DNA of 64,000 nucleotides from Salinirubellus salinus (GCF_025231485.1 NZ_CP104003.1:1550001-1614000); one strand, 5' to 3'. Numbered from the stretch's first letter, positions 34,672 to 43,838 are shown. Notes: generated by a model from the sequence alone, not told the origin. A program made the numbers and translations.

Positions 34672-36291
34672 CTACCGGTTCCGGCCGAGCTCGTCGTGGC
34701 TGGTGACCCAGTCCGACGCCGAGATGGCCGAGGCCAGCGAGAGCTCGCCGGCGAGCACCGTCGCCGCGGCGATCTCCGCGAACTTCATGACGTTGCCGCC
34801 GCCCGCGCAGTCGAGCATCTCGAGACACTCGCGCTGGGTCGGCAGGTTCGTCCCGCCCCCGTACGTGGCGACGATGAGCGAGGGGATGGTGACCGAGACG
34901 TGCAGGGAGTTGTCGTTGAGCAGCGTCGTGTTGACCATCGCCGCGGAGGACTCCGCGACGTTCGCCTCGTCCTGCCCGGTGGCGATGAACAGCGACGCCA
35001 GCCCGTTCGCCGGGTGCGCGCCGTTGGTGTTCGCGCCAGAGAAGAACGACCCGAGCGTGGCCACCTGCGCGTGGTGGTGGATGCTGGACGGTTCGACGCC
35101 GAGGTGGTGCAGCATCGTCTCCTCCGAGAGCGTGACCTCGGCGGTGACGCGCTTGCCACGCGTCTGCAGGTCGTTGATTTTGGAGGCCTTCTTGTCCGTG
35201 GCGAAGTTACCCTCGAGGTAGAAGTTCTCGACGTAGCCGTCATACTCGGAGAGGATCCAGTTACACGCGGCGAACGTCGCCTTGCCGACCATGTTCTGCC
35301 CGGCGGCGTCGCCGGTGGTGAAGTCGAAGCGGAAGTGCGCGTGGTTGTTGGTGAGGTAGTCCTCGATGCGGACGAGCTTCCCGGTCGAGGTGGTCGCCTC
35401 GGCCTTCTCCTTGATGGTATCGAAGTGCTCGAACACCCAGTCACGGAAGTCACGGGCGTTGCGGGCGTCCTCGAAGACGAACACCGGCGCCCGGTTCATG
35501 TTGTCGTCGACGACCGTGGTCTTCGCGCCGCCCGAGAGGTTGATGGCCTTCATCCCACGGCTGTAGGAGGCCACGAGGGTGCCCTCGGTGGTCGCCAGCG
35601 GGATAGGGTACTCGCCCTGTGCGTGCTCGCCGTCGACCTTCACCGGGCCGGCGACGCCGATGGGCATCTGTGCGACGCCGACGAAGTTCTCGACGTTCCC
35701 CTCGGTGACCTCGGGGTCGATGGAGTACGAGCCGACGTGTTCCAGCGTCGCGCCCGTCTCCTCCTCGATGTACTCGTGGCGCATCCTGATGGCGTCCTCG
35801 GAGTAGTTGTTCTCGCTGTCCCGCGGGATGCCACCGACCATCTCCTCGCTGCGGATGGTGTCGGTCACGTCGAGGGTCAGGTCGCCGAACGGGGCCGCGG
35901 TGAAGTCGATCTCGATGTTGTGTTTCCCCTTCGTCACCGTCACGTCGTCCATCACGACGGTGACCGTACGGCCGACGGGGAAGTTGATGTAGCTCTCCTC
36001 GTCGACGTCGTCGAGTTCGTAGACCTTCTCGTCGGCCGTGACGAGGCGGATGTCCTCGACAGGGACACGCTCGCCATCGACGACGACGCGCGAGACGCCC
36101 GTCACCTTCGCGTCCTGGAGGCGATTCTTTATCTCGAACTGCGCCCCACCGTCGCTGTCTTTCAGGCTCCCGTAGGTGTAGAGCCGCTGTAAGATACGGT
36201 CCGGGATGTCCAGGGAGATGAAACCGCCGGAGCCCACGAGGTTCGCGTAGATTCGCTTCAGCACGCCGCTGTCCGGTGTCGGAATGACCAT
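34672..36291 (-). CDS. hmgA: HMG-CoA reductase with extra N-terminal domain
   Basis: A 539-residue enzyme; typical haloarchaeal HMG-CoA reductases are about 400. Residues from about 195 hold the catalytic core: ENFVGVAQMPIGVAGPV, the Glu236 loop ATTEGTLVAS, GDAAGQNMVGKA with the Asp, FATDKKASKIND with the Lys, GGGTNLPTQRECLE, and a C-terminal SHDELG with the His. It reduces HMG-CoA to mevalonate for isoprenoid lipids. The first 150 residues form an additional predicted beta-rich domain (YTYGSLKDSDGGAQFEIKNRL, GRTVTVVMDDVTVTKGKHNIEI, APFGDLTLDV) that I recall in some bacterial homologs but cannot name. ATG 36291 fits a TTTATT box about 33 bases upstream; an in-frame start 8 codons earlier is possible. 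Confidence 0.85.
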   Translation of the reverse strand: MVIPTPDSGVLKRIYANLVGSGGFISLDIPDRILQRLYTYGSLKDSDGGAQFEIKNRLQDAKVTGVSRVVVDGERVPVEDIRLVTADEKVYELDDVDEESYINFPVGRTVTVVMDDVTVTKGKHNIEIDFTAAPFGDLTLDVTDTIRSEEMVGGIPRDSENNYSEDAIRMRHEYIEEETGATLEHVGSYSIDPEVTEGNVENFVGVAQMPIGVAGPVKVDGEHAQGEYPIPLATTEGTLVASYSRGMKAINLSGGAKTTVVDDNMNRAPVFVFEDARNARDFRDWVFEHFDTIKEKAEATTSTGKLVRIEDYLTNNHAHFRFDFTTGDAAGQNMVGKATFAACNWILSEYDGYVENFYLEGNFATDKKASKINDLQTRGKRVTAEVTLSEETMLHHLGVEPSSIHHHAQVATLGSFFSGANTNGAHPANGLASLFIATGQDEANVAESSAAMVNTTLLNDNSLHVSVTIPSLIVATYGGGTNLPTQRECLEMLDCAGGGNVMKFAEIAAATVLAGELSLASAISASDWVTSHDELGRNR

Positions 36292-36321
36292 CGCTCTGTC
36301 CGGTACACCGACCACCGACGA

Positions 36322-36327
36322 ATAAAG
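36322..36327 (-). promoter_or_regulatory. TATA-like box of hmgA
   Basis: Minus strand TTTATT (within ACCTTTATTCG) about 31-36 bases before ATG 36291; supports that start and a short 5' leader. Confidence 0.55.
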
Positions 36328-36391
36328 GTTGTGTAGGGGGAGTACGGGGGTTGAAAGGCTCCTGTCCGGCGTTCACATGGGGCTGGTCCGC

Positions 36392-37024
36392 TCAGTCGTC
36401 ACGGCGTCGCAGGCGGCCTCGCACGAACGGGTCGGCCGGGAACACCCCGATGTCCACCCGCTCTACCTCCACCACCTCGAATGCGTCGTGTGCGGTGAAC
36501 AGGCCCGCGGTGTCGCGGGTGACGTGACAGCCGCCGGCGAACCGCTTCCACACCGGTTCGACGAGCGCCTGTGCCCACGCCGTCCGTCCGTGGTCACGGA
36601 CGTGTTCGAGGAAGCGGAACTCACCACCCGGCTTCAGGACGCGAGCCACCTCGTCGAGTGCCGCCTCCGGCTCCGGGATGGTACAGAAGACGATACCGGC
36701 GACGACGGCGTCCATGCTCCCGTCCTCGTAGGGGAGCGCTTCGGCGCCGGTCTGACGGAGGTCGACGTCGAGGCCGACTCTCGCGGCCCGACGGCGTGCC
36801 CGCCTGAGCATGTGTGAGTCCGGTTCGATAGCGTGCAGGCGGATATGCTCGCACCCGGCGAAGTACGGGAAGTTCGCGCCCGTCCCGCTCCCGAGGTCCA
36901 GCACCTCGCCCGAGACATCCGTGAGGTACTCGCGGTGCGGCGGGAACAGGCGCCGCTCGGCGGCCTGCATGAACGGGTCGTACATCCGGGCGAACACGCG
37001 GTCGTAGACCCCCAGCAGGGCCAT
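36392..37024 (-). CDS. Class I SAM methyltransferase coupled to photolyase
   Basis: A 210-residue methyltransferase resembling the METTL7/PrmA-like small-substrate group. It has a helical start (MALLGVYDRVFARMYDPFMQAAERRLF), motif I EVLDLGSGTGANFPYF, the acidic motif II LHAIEPDSHML, and the post-motif segments IVFCTIPEPEAALDEVARVLKPGGEFRFLEHVRD. The last is close to many thiopurine or membrane-lipid methyltransferase-like proteins annotated in haloarchaea. Its ATG overlaps the stop of the Fe-S photolyase gene (ATGA, 37022-37025), so the two are translated together. The substrate is unknown; a shared function with DNA repair is not obvious. Confidence 0.85.
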   Translation of the reverse strand: MALLGVYDRVFARMYDPFMQAAERRLFPPHREYLTDVSGEVLDLGSGTGANFPYFAGCEHIRLHAIEPDSHMLRRARRRAARVGLDVDLRQTGAEALPYEDGSMDAVVAGIVFCTIPEPEAALDEVARVLKPGGEFRFLEHVRDHGRTAWAQALVEPVWKRFAGGCHVTRDTAGLFTAHDAFEVVEVERVDIGVFPADPFVRGRLRRRDD

Positions 37025-38553
37025 CAGAGCGCACCTCGGGCCGCCATCTCGCGGAGTTCGGCCGCTCGTTCGCGGATGGCCTCGCGTTCCTCGTCCTCCT
37101 TCTTGTCCCAGTGTGAGTAGACCAGCCCCATCCGGCCCGTCGAGCGCAGGCGCTCCTCGTTGCGACCCAGGAACTCCCAGTAGAGCGTGTTGAACGGGCA
37201 GGCACCCTCGCCCGTCGTCTTGGTCTTGTAGTACCGGCAGTCGGCGCAGTGGTCGCTCATCCTGTCGACGTAGTTCGCCGACGAGGCATAGGGTTTCGTG
37301 GCGAACACGCCCATCCCGAACGACCCCATCTCGACGACGTTCGGCGTCGTCACCCAGTGGTAGGCGTCGACGTAGGCCGCGTGGAACCACTCGTTCAGCT
37401 GCTGCGGCTCCACCCCGTAGATCAGCGCGAAGTTCGAGAGTACCATCAGCCGCTCGATGTGGTGGCTGTACCCCCGCTTCCGGACGCCGTCGACGACCGT
37501 CGACAGGCAGTTCATCTCCGTCTCGCCCGTCCAGAACGCCTTGGGCAGGTCCTCGCTCGCGTCGAGCTGGTTCGCCTCGGCGAGGTCCGGCATCGACACC
37601 CGGTAGACCTGTCGCAAGAACTCGCGCCACCCCAGTACCTGCCGCACGAACCCCTCCAGCGAGTTCAGCGGGACGTCGGGGTCCTCGTGGGCGGCCTCGA
37701 CGACCGTCTCGACGACCTCGCCCGGGTGCAGGAGGCCGAGGTTGATGGCCGCCCCCAGCAGCGCGTGGTTCATCGCCCACTCCTCGCCCACCATCGCGTC
37801 CTGGTAGGGGCCGAACTCGACGAGCCGGTGCTCGCAGAAGTGGTCGAGCGCCTCGAGCGCCTGCTCACGGGTCACCGGCCAGAAGAACGGTTCGGGGTCT
37901 GCCCACGCGCCCCCGAGCGGGTCCGTGTCGTAGCTCCCGTCGAACGTCTCGGCGACCCACTCGGCCACCGCTTCGGTGGTCCCGTCCGGCTCGAACCGTG
38001 GCGGGTCGGGCGCCTCGTAGTCGCTGCCGGGGAACTGCTGGTTCTCGTCGTCGTAGTTCCACTCGCCGCCGAGCGGTTCCCCGTCGACCATCAGGTAGCC
38101 CGTCTCGCGGCGCATCATCCGGTAGAAGTGCTCCTGTCGGTACGGCGGGTCGCCGGCCCACTCGTCGAACCGGTCGTTCGAGCAGAGGTAGAGGTCGTTC
38201 TCGACCACGTCGAGCGTGCCGCCACGCGCTTCGACCAGCCCGCGGAGCGAGTCGGCCGCCCCGTGGGAGGCCGGTTCCATCGCGACCAGCTCGTCGTCCG
38301 GGTGCTCGTCGAAGTACGCGTCCAGTCCCTCGCCGAACGTCTCGGCCTCGTAGTAGGCCACCTCCCGGCCCCGCTCGCGGAGTTCGTCGCGGAAGTGCCG
38401 CATCGCCGAGAACAGCATCGTCAGTTTGTGCGGGTGGTAGGCGTGCCGGCGGGCGAACGCGCGCGCCTCTATCAGGAGGACCCGCTCGTCCTCGCGTCGC
38501 GCAAGTGGCCCGTGGGTGTGCGAGAGCTGGTCGCCGAGGACCCAGACGGTCAT
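37024..38553 (-). CDS. Fe-S type deoxyribodipyrimidine photolyase-related protein (FeS-BCP)
   Basis: A 509-residue protein of the bacterial/archaeal FeS cryptochrome-photolyase family, which includes (6-4) photolyases such as PhrB. It starts MTVWVLGDQLSHTHGPL (antenna domain) and has the FAD domain with SLEGFVRQVLGWREFLRQVY and GYSHHIERLMVLSNFALIYG; the paired His (SHHIE) is the His used in (6-4) repair. Four Cys in ETEMNCLS, RMSDHCADCRYY and GACPFNTLYW bind the [4Fe-4S] cluster. It likely repairs UV photoproducts with blue light. The open frame reaches two codons further upstream; ATG 38553 is at the conserved start. It is co-translated with the methyltransferase downstream. Confidence 0.93.
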   Translation of the reverse strand: MTVWVLGDQLSHTHGPLARREDERVLLIEARAFARRHAYHPHKLTMLFSAMRHFRDELRERGREVAYYEAETFGEGLDAYFDEHPDDELVAMEPASHGAADSLRGLVEARGGTLDVVENDLYLCSNDRFDEWAGDPPYRQEHFYRMMRRETGYLMVDGEPLGGEWNYDDENQQFPGSDYEAPDPPRFEPDGTTEAVAEWVAETFDGSYDTDPLGGAWADPEPFFWPVTREQALEALDHFCEHRLVEFGPYQDAMVGEEWAMNHALLGAAINLGLLHPGEVVETVVEAAHEDPDVPLNSLEGFVRQVLGWREFLRQVYRVSMPDLAEANQLDASEDLPKAFWTGETEMNCLSTVVDGVRKRGYSHHIERLMVLSNFALIYGVEPQQLNEWFHAAYVDAYHWVTTPNVVEMGSFGMGVFATKPYASSANYVDRMSDHCADCRYYKTKTTGEGACPFNTLYWEFLGRNEERLRSTGRMGLVYSHWDKKEDEEREAIRERAAELREMAARGAL

Positions 38554-38712
38554 ACGCACTGTACGTCCGCGGGGCGTATCAAGCCCCCCGCGCCGGCGGG
38601 CGTGGCCGGTTCCTCACCGGACAGCCGTTCGGACGCGAGCGGCGGCCTACTCGTCGTTTGGACGGGGTTGTCAGAAGCCATCTTAGGGTCGGTTGGGGAG
38701 GGAGACGTACAC

Positions 38713-40842
38713 ATGGCACAGCGAGACGACCTCGCGGAGGCGACGCGGCGGACGGTGCTGAAGACGACGGCGGCGGCGCTGGGCGTCGGTGCCGCGACCG
38801 GCACCGCGAGCGCCCACGAGTGGAACACCACGCAGTCGGGAGACGGCAACCCTAACCGGAAGCCCGAGCAGGTGGGGAGGTCGACGGGCAACGTCGAGGA
38901 CGTGGGCTACCACAGCGTCGGTGGTCGGGGGTCGGAATCGGGGCGAAACGGACAGGCCCGGACCCCCCACTACGGGGCGTTCACCGAGATCCGGACGCAC
39001 GGCGACTACGCCTACGTCGGGATGTTCTCCTCGCGAGGCGACAGCGAGGGCCGCGGGATGGCCATCGTCGACATCGGGGACTACAACCGGGCCGAGAGCG
39101 AGGCCGAGGTCGAGGACGCCGAGATGCGCGTCGTCTCCTTCTTCCGGAACACGAACGCCGCGACGGCGATGATGGACCTGAAGGTGTCCGACGACGGCGA
39201 GTTCGTCTTCCTCGGCACCCAGCCCATCACGGCGCTGTTCGACGAGACGCCCACCTCGCCGGGCTACGACCTGAACGACAGCAGTACCTCGGGACCGAAC
39301 ACCGGGGGCGTGCTCGCCGTCGACGTCTCGGACCCGTTCGACCCGACGCTCGTCGACGCGGCGGAGACGTTCACCACGGGTATCCACAACCTCTTCCACC
39401 ACCGCATCGGCGGCTCTGAGTACGTCTTCGCCTGCAAGGACATCGAACTCGACGGCACGGCCGGGGTCTACGTCTTCGAGTTCGACCGTAGGGCGAGCCA
39501 GCTCTCGCTCGTGAACCGCTGGACCGCGACCGGCGGCAACAACGCACGGGGCGAACTCACGCCGACGGGCGGGATGGACTTCTACTGTCACGACGTCGAG
39601 GTGCAGAACGACCCCCGCACGGGCCGGCCCACCGTCTACGTCGCCTACTGGAACGCCGGCGTCCGGGTGCTCGACGCGACGGACCCGACGGCGATGGAAG
39701 AGATCGGTCACTTCCCGATGCGGCAGGCCCACTTCGTCACGCCCGCCCCGGCCCTCGTCGACGGCAAGCGCGTCCTCGTCGCCAGCCACGAGGAACCCGG
39801 GAGCGACACCGACGGTTCGACCTCGGGTGAGCCGGTCGAGGGCAAGACCAACCCCTACAGCACCGGGACGGTGTTCGTCGCGGACGCCGACGGTATCTAC
39901 GACCACGTCCTCGACACCGGTGAGAAGACGGGGGAGCCGACCGTCACCGAGATCGGCGAACTCGACAACTGGACGTGGCAGGACGCCGCGGAGCTGGCCG
40001 GGACGGACGACGTCGAGTTCGCCAACTTCGAACTCTCGCCGCACAACTCCGAGATAGCGGAGCACGCCGACGGGTCGTTCTGGGTCCACCAGGCCCACTA
40101 CCACGGCGGGATCCGCTTCCTGCAGATCCAACCCGGGAGCGACGACGGCGTGACGGGACCCTCGGGCGAGCGCGACGTGAGCGGCGTCGACTGGACCCTG
40201 TCCGACGAGGGCTGGACGCGACCGGACTACGGCGTCCCCGACGAGTCCACCATGCAGGGACTCAGCGGCGTGACCCCGAACGTCTGGGGCGCGGTGGAGT
40301 CGAACGGGGTCACCTTCGGCTCCGACATCAACCAGGGCGTCCTCGCGGCCCGGAACACGGACGTCCCGCTGGGTGGCGGCCCGGCCGTCGTCGAGGTCGT
40401 CGCCGCCGACGACGGGTTCGCGTTCACCGGCGGCGGGACGGACCAGATCGACCTCGAACTCGCGCACCTCGCGCGCTACGACTCGGTCGAGGTGCGCGAC
40501 CGACTCGCCCCCGGGTGGCGCGTGGTCGGCGGCGACGGCCACTCCACGACCGTCGCCGGCGGGTCGACGTTCGTCGAGTTCGACGCCGAGGTGAGCGAGG
40601 GCGACAGCCGCACCTACTTCGCCGAGGCACCGAGCGAGAGCGGGTCCTCGCAGTTCGGTCCCGTCGAGGTCAGCACCGACGGCGGCGACACGTGGCAGGC
40701 CGTCCCCGGCACCGTCCGGTCGAACTACGTGGCGGGTACGGGCGTCGCGCTCGGGACGGCCGCCGGTGCCGTCGGCCTCCTCGGCAGCCAGCGCGAACGA
40801 CTCCGCGAGCGAGTCTCACGGTGGCTCGGACGCGAGGAGTGA
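38713..40842 (+). CDS. Tat-exported LVIVD-type beta-propeller surface protein
   Basis: A 709-residue protein. The start MAQRDDLAEATRRTVLKTTAAALGVGAATGTASA has twin Arg and a long hydrophobic core ending in an Ala-rich cleavage site (ASAHE). The body has repeats of the type GMAIVDIGDYN, GGVLAVDVSDPFDPTLV, AGVRVLDATDPTAMEEIG with LVIVD-like strands, so a beta-propeller is likely. Several His-containing loops (GIHNLFHHRIGG, WVHQAHYHGGIRFLQI) could bind metal. A C-terminal span (VALGTAAGAVGLLGS) followed by an Arg-rich tail (RERLRERVSRWLGREE) anchors it. Function unknown; it lies before the copper protein halocyanin. Confidence 0.8.
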   Translation: MAQRDDLAEATRRTVLKTTAAALGVGAATGTASAHEWNTTQSGDGNPNRKPEQVGRSTGNVEDVGYHSVGGRGSESGRNGQARTPHYGAFTEIRTHGDYAYVGMFSSRGDSEGRGMAIVDIGDYNRAESEAEVEDAEMRVVSFFRNTNAATAMMDLKVSDDGEFVFLGTQPITALFDETPTSPGYDLNDSSTSGPNTGGVLAVDVSDPFDPTLVDAAETFTTGIHNLFHHRIGGSEYVFACKDIELDGTAGVYVFEFDRRASQLSLVNRWTATGGNNARGELTPTGGMDFYCHDVEVQNDPRTGRPTVYVAYWNAGVRVLDATDPTAMEEIGHFPMRQAHFVTPAPALVDGKRVLVASHEEPGSDTDGSTSGEPVEGKTNPYSTGTVFVADADGIYDHVLDTGEKTGEPTVTEIGELDNWTWQDAAELAGTDDVEFANFELSPHNSEIAEHADGSFWVHQAHYHGGIRFLQIQPGSDDGVTGPSGERDVSGVDWTLSDEGWTRPDYGVPDESTMQGLSGVTPNVWGAVESNGVTFGSDINQGVLAARNTDVPLGGGPAVVEVVAADDGFAFTGGGTDQIDLELAHLARYDSVEVRDRLAPGWRVVGGDGHSTTVAGGSTFVEFDAEVSEGDSRTYFAEAPSESGSSQFGPVEVSTDGGDTWQAVPGTVRSNYVAGTGVALGTAAGAVGLLGSQRERLRERVSRWLGREE

Positions 40843-40959
40843 CCCACGAATCGGCGGAACGGCCCGTACCGGCACCGTTCGCCGGTACGATATCCGTCCC
40901 CACGTTCACACGACTCGCGCCTCACTTTTGACCCTGCACACCCTAGTATCAGGTCGGAC

Positions 40960-41523
40960 ATGACCGACAAAATCGACCGACGCAAGTTCCTCGCCGCGGC
41001 CGGCGCGACGGCCGCCACGGTGGGGCTGGCCGGCTGTTCGAGCGGTGGCAACGGCAACGGCGACGGCGACGGCGGCGGCGACGAGACCCCGGAGCCGACC
41101 GACAGCCCGACGCCGACCGCCAGCGGTGGTGGCGGTGGCGGGGCCGAGGTCTCGGACGAACAACAGTCCCGCGTCGACGAGTTCGTCACCTCGGACAACT
41201 ACGACGGGACCATCGTCGACGCCACGGGCCAGGACGAGGTCGTGGTCGACGTCGGCGCGGAAGGCAACGGCGGCGCGTTCGCGTTCGACCCGCCGGCGGT
41301 CGCCATCTCGGCCGGCACCACCGTCTCGTTCCAGTGGACCGGCGAGGGCGGCCTCCACAACGTCGTGTCGGTCGAGGACTCGGACTTCGACTTCGACAGC
41401 GGCGACCCGAAGGAGACCGGCGACCCGTTCGAGCAGTCGTTCGACGACACCGGCGTCGGCCTCTACCAGTGTGAGCCCCACGCCAGTCTGAACATGTTCG
41501 GCGCCGTCGTCGTCCTCGAGTAG
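40960..41523 (+). CDS. Halocyanin-type blue copper lipoprotein
   Basis: A 187-residue protein. The start MTDKIDRRKFLAAAGATAATVGLAGCSSGG is a Tat signal with lipobox GLAGC. A long Gly/Asp/Thr/Pro linker follows (to about residue 65). The plastocyanin-like domain has the type 1 copper ligands in GGLHNVV (His), GLYQCEPH (Cys and His) and NMFGAV (Met). It carries electrons on the outer face of the membrane. ATG 40960 is certain from the signal. It is followed by a short gap and a UDG-like gene. Confidence 0.93.
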   Translation: MTDKIDRRKFLAAAGATAATVGLAGCSSGGNGNGDGDGGGDETPEPTDSPTPTASGGGGGGAEVSDEQQSRVDEFVTSDNYDGTIVDATGQDEVVVDVGAEGNGGAFAFDPPAVAISAGTTVSFQWTGEGGLHNVVSVEDSDFDFDSGDPKETGDPFEQSFDDTGVGLYQCEPHASLNMFGAVVVLE

Positions 41524-41577
41524 GACTCGGCGCGCGAACTGACCGACTTTTTGCCGGGCGGCCCCTACCGCATCACT

Positions 41578-42171
41578 GTGGAGAACGTCACGGACCGGAC
41601 GAGCAACCCGTTCGGGATGCGGATACCGGGCGGCGCGGTGTACGGCTACGGCGACGTGAACGCGGACTTCCACGTCGTCGGCGACGGTCCCCTGTGCCAC
41701 GGTGGACTCACGACGGGCGTGCCGTTCACGGACTCCGTCGCCGGCGTCCGCCTCCAGCGTGTCCTCGCGGCCGTCGGCCTCGCCGCGGAACCGTACGCCG
41801 AGCGTCCGCGCCTGTCGAACGCCTACCTCTCGTACCTCCACCCGACCGTCGACGCGAGCGCGGTGGCCGGCGACCCCGAGCGGTTCCTCGACGCCGAGTT
41901 GCGGGCCATCAACGCCCACATCCTCCTCGTCGTGGGAGACCGCCCACTCGAGTACGCGCTCCGGGAGCACACGAGCCGGTGGAACGACCTGCCACACGAC
42001 GCGAGCGCCCTGCACGCCACGGAGGTCCGGGGCCGCGGCTTCCTCGTCGTCCCCGTCGCCGACCCGGACGAGTGGACCGCGAGCGACGAGCGGACGCTCA
42101 CCGAGACGCTGTCGCGGCTGCTGGACTCGGACTACCGGCAGACGAAGGGTGTGGCGACGACCGTAGGGTGA
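41578..42171 (+). CDS. Uracil-DNA glycosylase superfamily protein (haloarchaeal type)
   Basis: A 197-residue protein. It opens MENVTDRTSNPFGMRIPGGAVYGYGDVNADFHVVGDGPLCHGG, then GVPFTDSVAGVRLQRVLAAVGL, and later AINAHILLVVGDRPLEYAL, matching the strand-loop order of the UDG superfamily (first motif with Gly-Asp-Gly-Pro instead of the classic GEAPG). The active-site loop is changed, so it may act on another base or not at all. I choose GTG 41578, which begins the conserved region; a TTG nine codons earlier is possible. The C-terminus includes a DSDYRQTKG stretch typical of the haloarchaeal members. Confidence 0.75.
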   Translation: MENVTDRTSNPFGMRIPGGAVYGYGDVNADFHVVGDGPLCHGGLTTGVPFTDSVAGVRLQRVLAAVGLAAEPYAERPRLSNAYLSYLHPTVDASAVAGDPERFLDAELRAINAHILLVVGDRPLEYALREHTSRWNDLPHDASALHATEVRGRGFLVVPVADPDEWTASDERTLTETLSRLLDSDYRQTKGVATTVG

Positions 42172-42333
42172 GGCCGGACTGGCAGGCGGACTCGACCGTG
42201 GGGTGAGGGCTGTCGCGGGGCGTGACGGTGTACCCCGTACCGCGATTCGCCGGGCCGTTCGGCTCGATAGAGACGAGTACGGCACCGACGGGCTGCTCGA
42301 CTCGACACCCCACGACAACGGAGACGGACGGGC

Positions 42334-42840
42334 CTACGCTGCGTCCTCCACGAGCGGCGAGGGGCCGAGGATCTCGAGGTCGTACGTCTCGAGGTACCGG
42401 CCCAGCCGCTCCTGCATCTCCTCGGTCGGTGGGTCGGCCGGGGGCGCGCCGTAGCCCTCGATGTCGAGGCCGATGTCGGCGAAGAACTGTTCCTTGCCGC
42501 CCTCGCGAACGTCCAGCCAGCGAGAGCCGTCCTCGTCGACGCGGAAGGCGTGCGGGACGCCGTGTGGGGCGAACACGGTGTCGCCCGGTCCCGCGACCAG
42601 GTCCTCGCCGTCGACGTGGAAGGTCACCTGCCCCTCGACGACGTAGAACAGTTCGTCGTCCGAGTGGTGGACGTGGAGCGGGGTCGCCATGCCCGCGTTC
42701 GCGCGCTGCTCGACGAGGCCGAACGAGCCGTTGGTCTCGGCGGCCGTCGCCTTCAGGATGGCGAGCCCGTTGAAGATGTTGTAGGTCTCGCCCTCGTCGG
42801 CGTGGCGGATCATCGGCTTCGCGGTCTGTGTCTTCGACAT
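42334..42840 (-). CDS. Cupin-fold protein
   Basis: A 168-residue single cupin. Motif 1 is PLHVHHSDDELFYVVEGQVTFHVDG with the His-x-His-x4-Glu metal ligands, and motif 2 is GDTVFAPHGVPHAFRV with the last His. A longer helical C-terminal extension follows (EEMQERLGRYLETYDLEIL). It probably binds Fe, Mn or Zn; quercetin dioxygenase-like or mannose isomerase-like activity is possible but unproven. It sits alone, 90 bases from the haloalkane dehalogenase-like gene on the same strand. Confidence 0.85.
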   Translation of the reverse strand: MSKTQTAKPMIRHADEGETYNIFNGLAILKATAAETNGSFGLVEQRANAGMATPLHVHHSDDELFYVVEGQVTFHVDGEDLVAGPGDTVFAPHGVPHAFRVDEDGSRWLDVREGGKEQFFADIGLDIEGYGAPPADPPTEEMQERLGRYLETYDLEILGPSPLVEDAA

Positions 42841-42929
42841 GACGCCGTTCTGGATGAGCGGGGCAGAGCAAAGCCGTAATTCACCGGTTTCGGACGTTCC
42901 GCCCGCCGAGTGGTGGGCGTCGAGTCGGC

Positions 42930-43838
42930 TCAGGTCCGGTCGACGAACTCGACGATGTGCTCGGCGATGGCCTCACCGGCGTCCTCCTGCAGGAAGTGCA
43001 TCGCCCCTTCGACCCAGACGTCCGGCTGGTCGCTGGCCGTCGGGATGAGGTCACGGAGCGGGTCCCGGTTCCCGCGGGTGATTGGGTCCGAGTCGGCGAA
43101 CAGGACGAAGGCGGGCTTCTCCCACTCCTGTAGCTCCTTCGCCGCGCGCTGGGTGTGCTCGGCGCCGTCGCCGCCGCCCTTCCGCGGGACCATGTCGGGG
43201 AACTCGCGGGCGCCAGCCTTCGCCGCCTCGGTGTGGAAGGGCGCCTCGTAGGCTGCCAGTTCCGCGTCCGAGAGCTCCGTCGCGGTGGCGTTCTGGATGA
43301 GCATCCCGATGGGGAGTTCCTCGACCCGTTCGACGAACGAGCGGAACTCCTCCCACGCCTCGGGCATCTCCTGTCGGCCGGAGGGGACGCCGGTGTTCAT
43401 CGGGACGAGGCGGGCGAACCGCTCCTCGTTGGCGGTGGCGTACGGGAGTCCGAGGATGCCACCCCAGTCCTGACAGACGAGGGTGACGTTCGAGAGGTCG
43501 AGCTGCTCGACGAACGAGTCGAGCGCCCGGTAGTGCAGCTCGTAGTCGTACGCCTCGCGGGAGTCGTACTTGTCCGAGCGGCCGAACCCGAGGAGGTCGG
43601 GGACGACGACGCGGCCACGCTCGCTGAGACCGGGGATCATCTTCCGGTAGAGGAACCCCCACGTCGGCTCGCCGTGGAGACAGAGGAACGTCTCGTCGCC
43701 CGCCCCCTCGCCCTCGACGTCCACGTAGGCCATCTGCGGCGTCTCGTCGCGGCCCACGTCCACCTCGAGGAACTGGGGGTCGTAGTCGTAGTCCGGCACG
43801 TCGGCGAATCGCTCCTCGGGGGTGGTGAGCAGTGACAT
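42930..43838 (-). CDS. Haloalkane dehalogenase-like alpha/beta hydrolase
   Basis: A 302-residue alpha/beta hydrolase close to haloalkane dehalogenases. It has the oxyanion-site HGEPTW (residues 55-60), the nucleophile Asp124 with the halide-binding Trp125 in VCQDWGG, a candidate acid Asp251, and the catalytic His281 in AMHFLQED. These spacings match DhlA of Xanthobacter (Asp124, Trp125, Asp260, His289). It may release halide from short haloalkanes made in saline water. The second halide Trp in the cap is not obvious. ATG 43838 is secure. It lies upstream of a cupin gene on the same strand; a functional link is not evident. Confidence 0.87.
   Translation of the reverse strand: MSLLTTPEERFADVPDYDYDPQFLEVDVGRDETPQMAYVDVEGEGAGDETFLCLHGEPTWGFLYRKMIPGLSERGRVVVPDLLGFGRSDKYDSREAYDYELHYRALDSFVEQLDLSNVTLVCQDWGGILGLPYATANEERFARLVPMNTGVPSGRQEMPEAWEEFRSFVERVEELPIGMLIQNATATELSDAELAAYEAPFHTEAAKAGAREFPDMVPRKGGGDGAEHTQRAAKELQEWEKPAFVLFADSDPITRGNRDPLRDLIPTASDQPDVWVEGAMHFLQEDAGEAIAEHIVEFVDRT

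Noticed and set aside
42172-42333. Small gene between the UDG-like and cupin genes
   Set aside because: A minus-strand frame exists but has no plausible start and its composition is not acidic; I see nothing else in these 162 bases.
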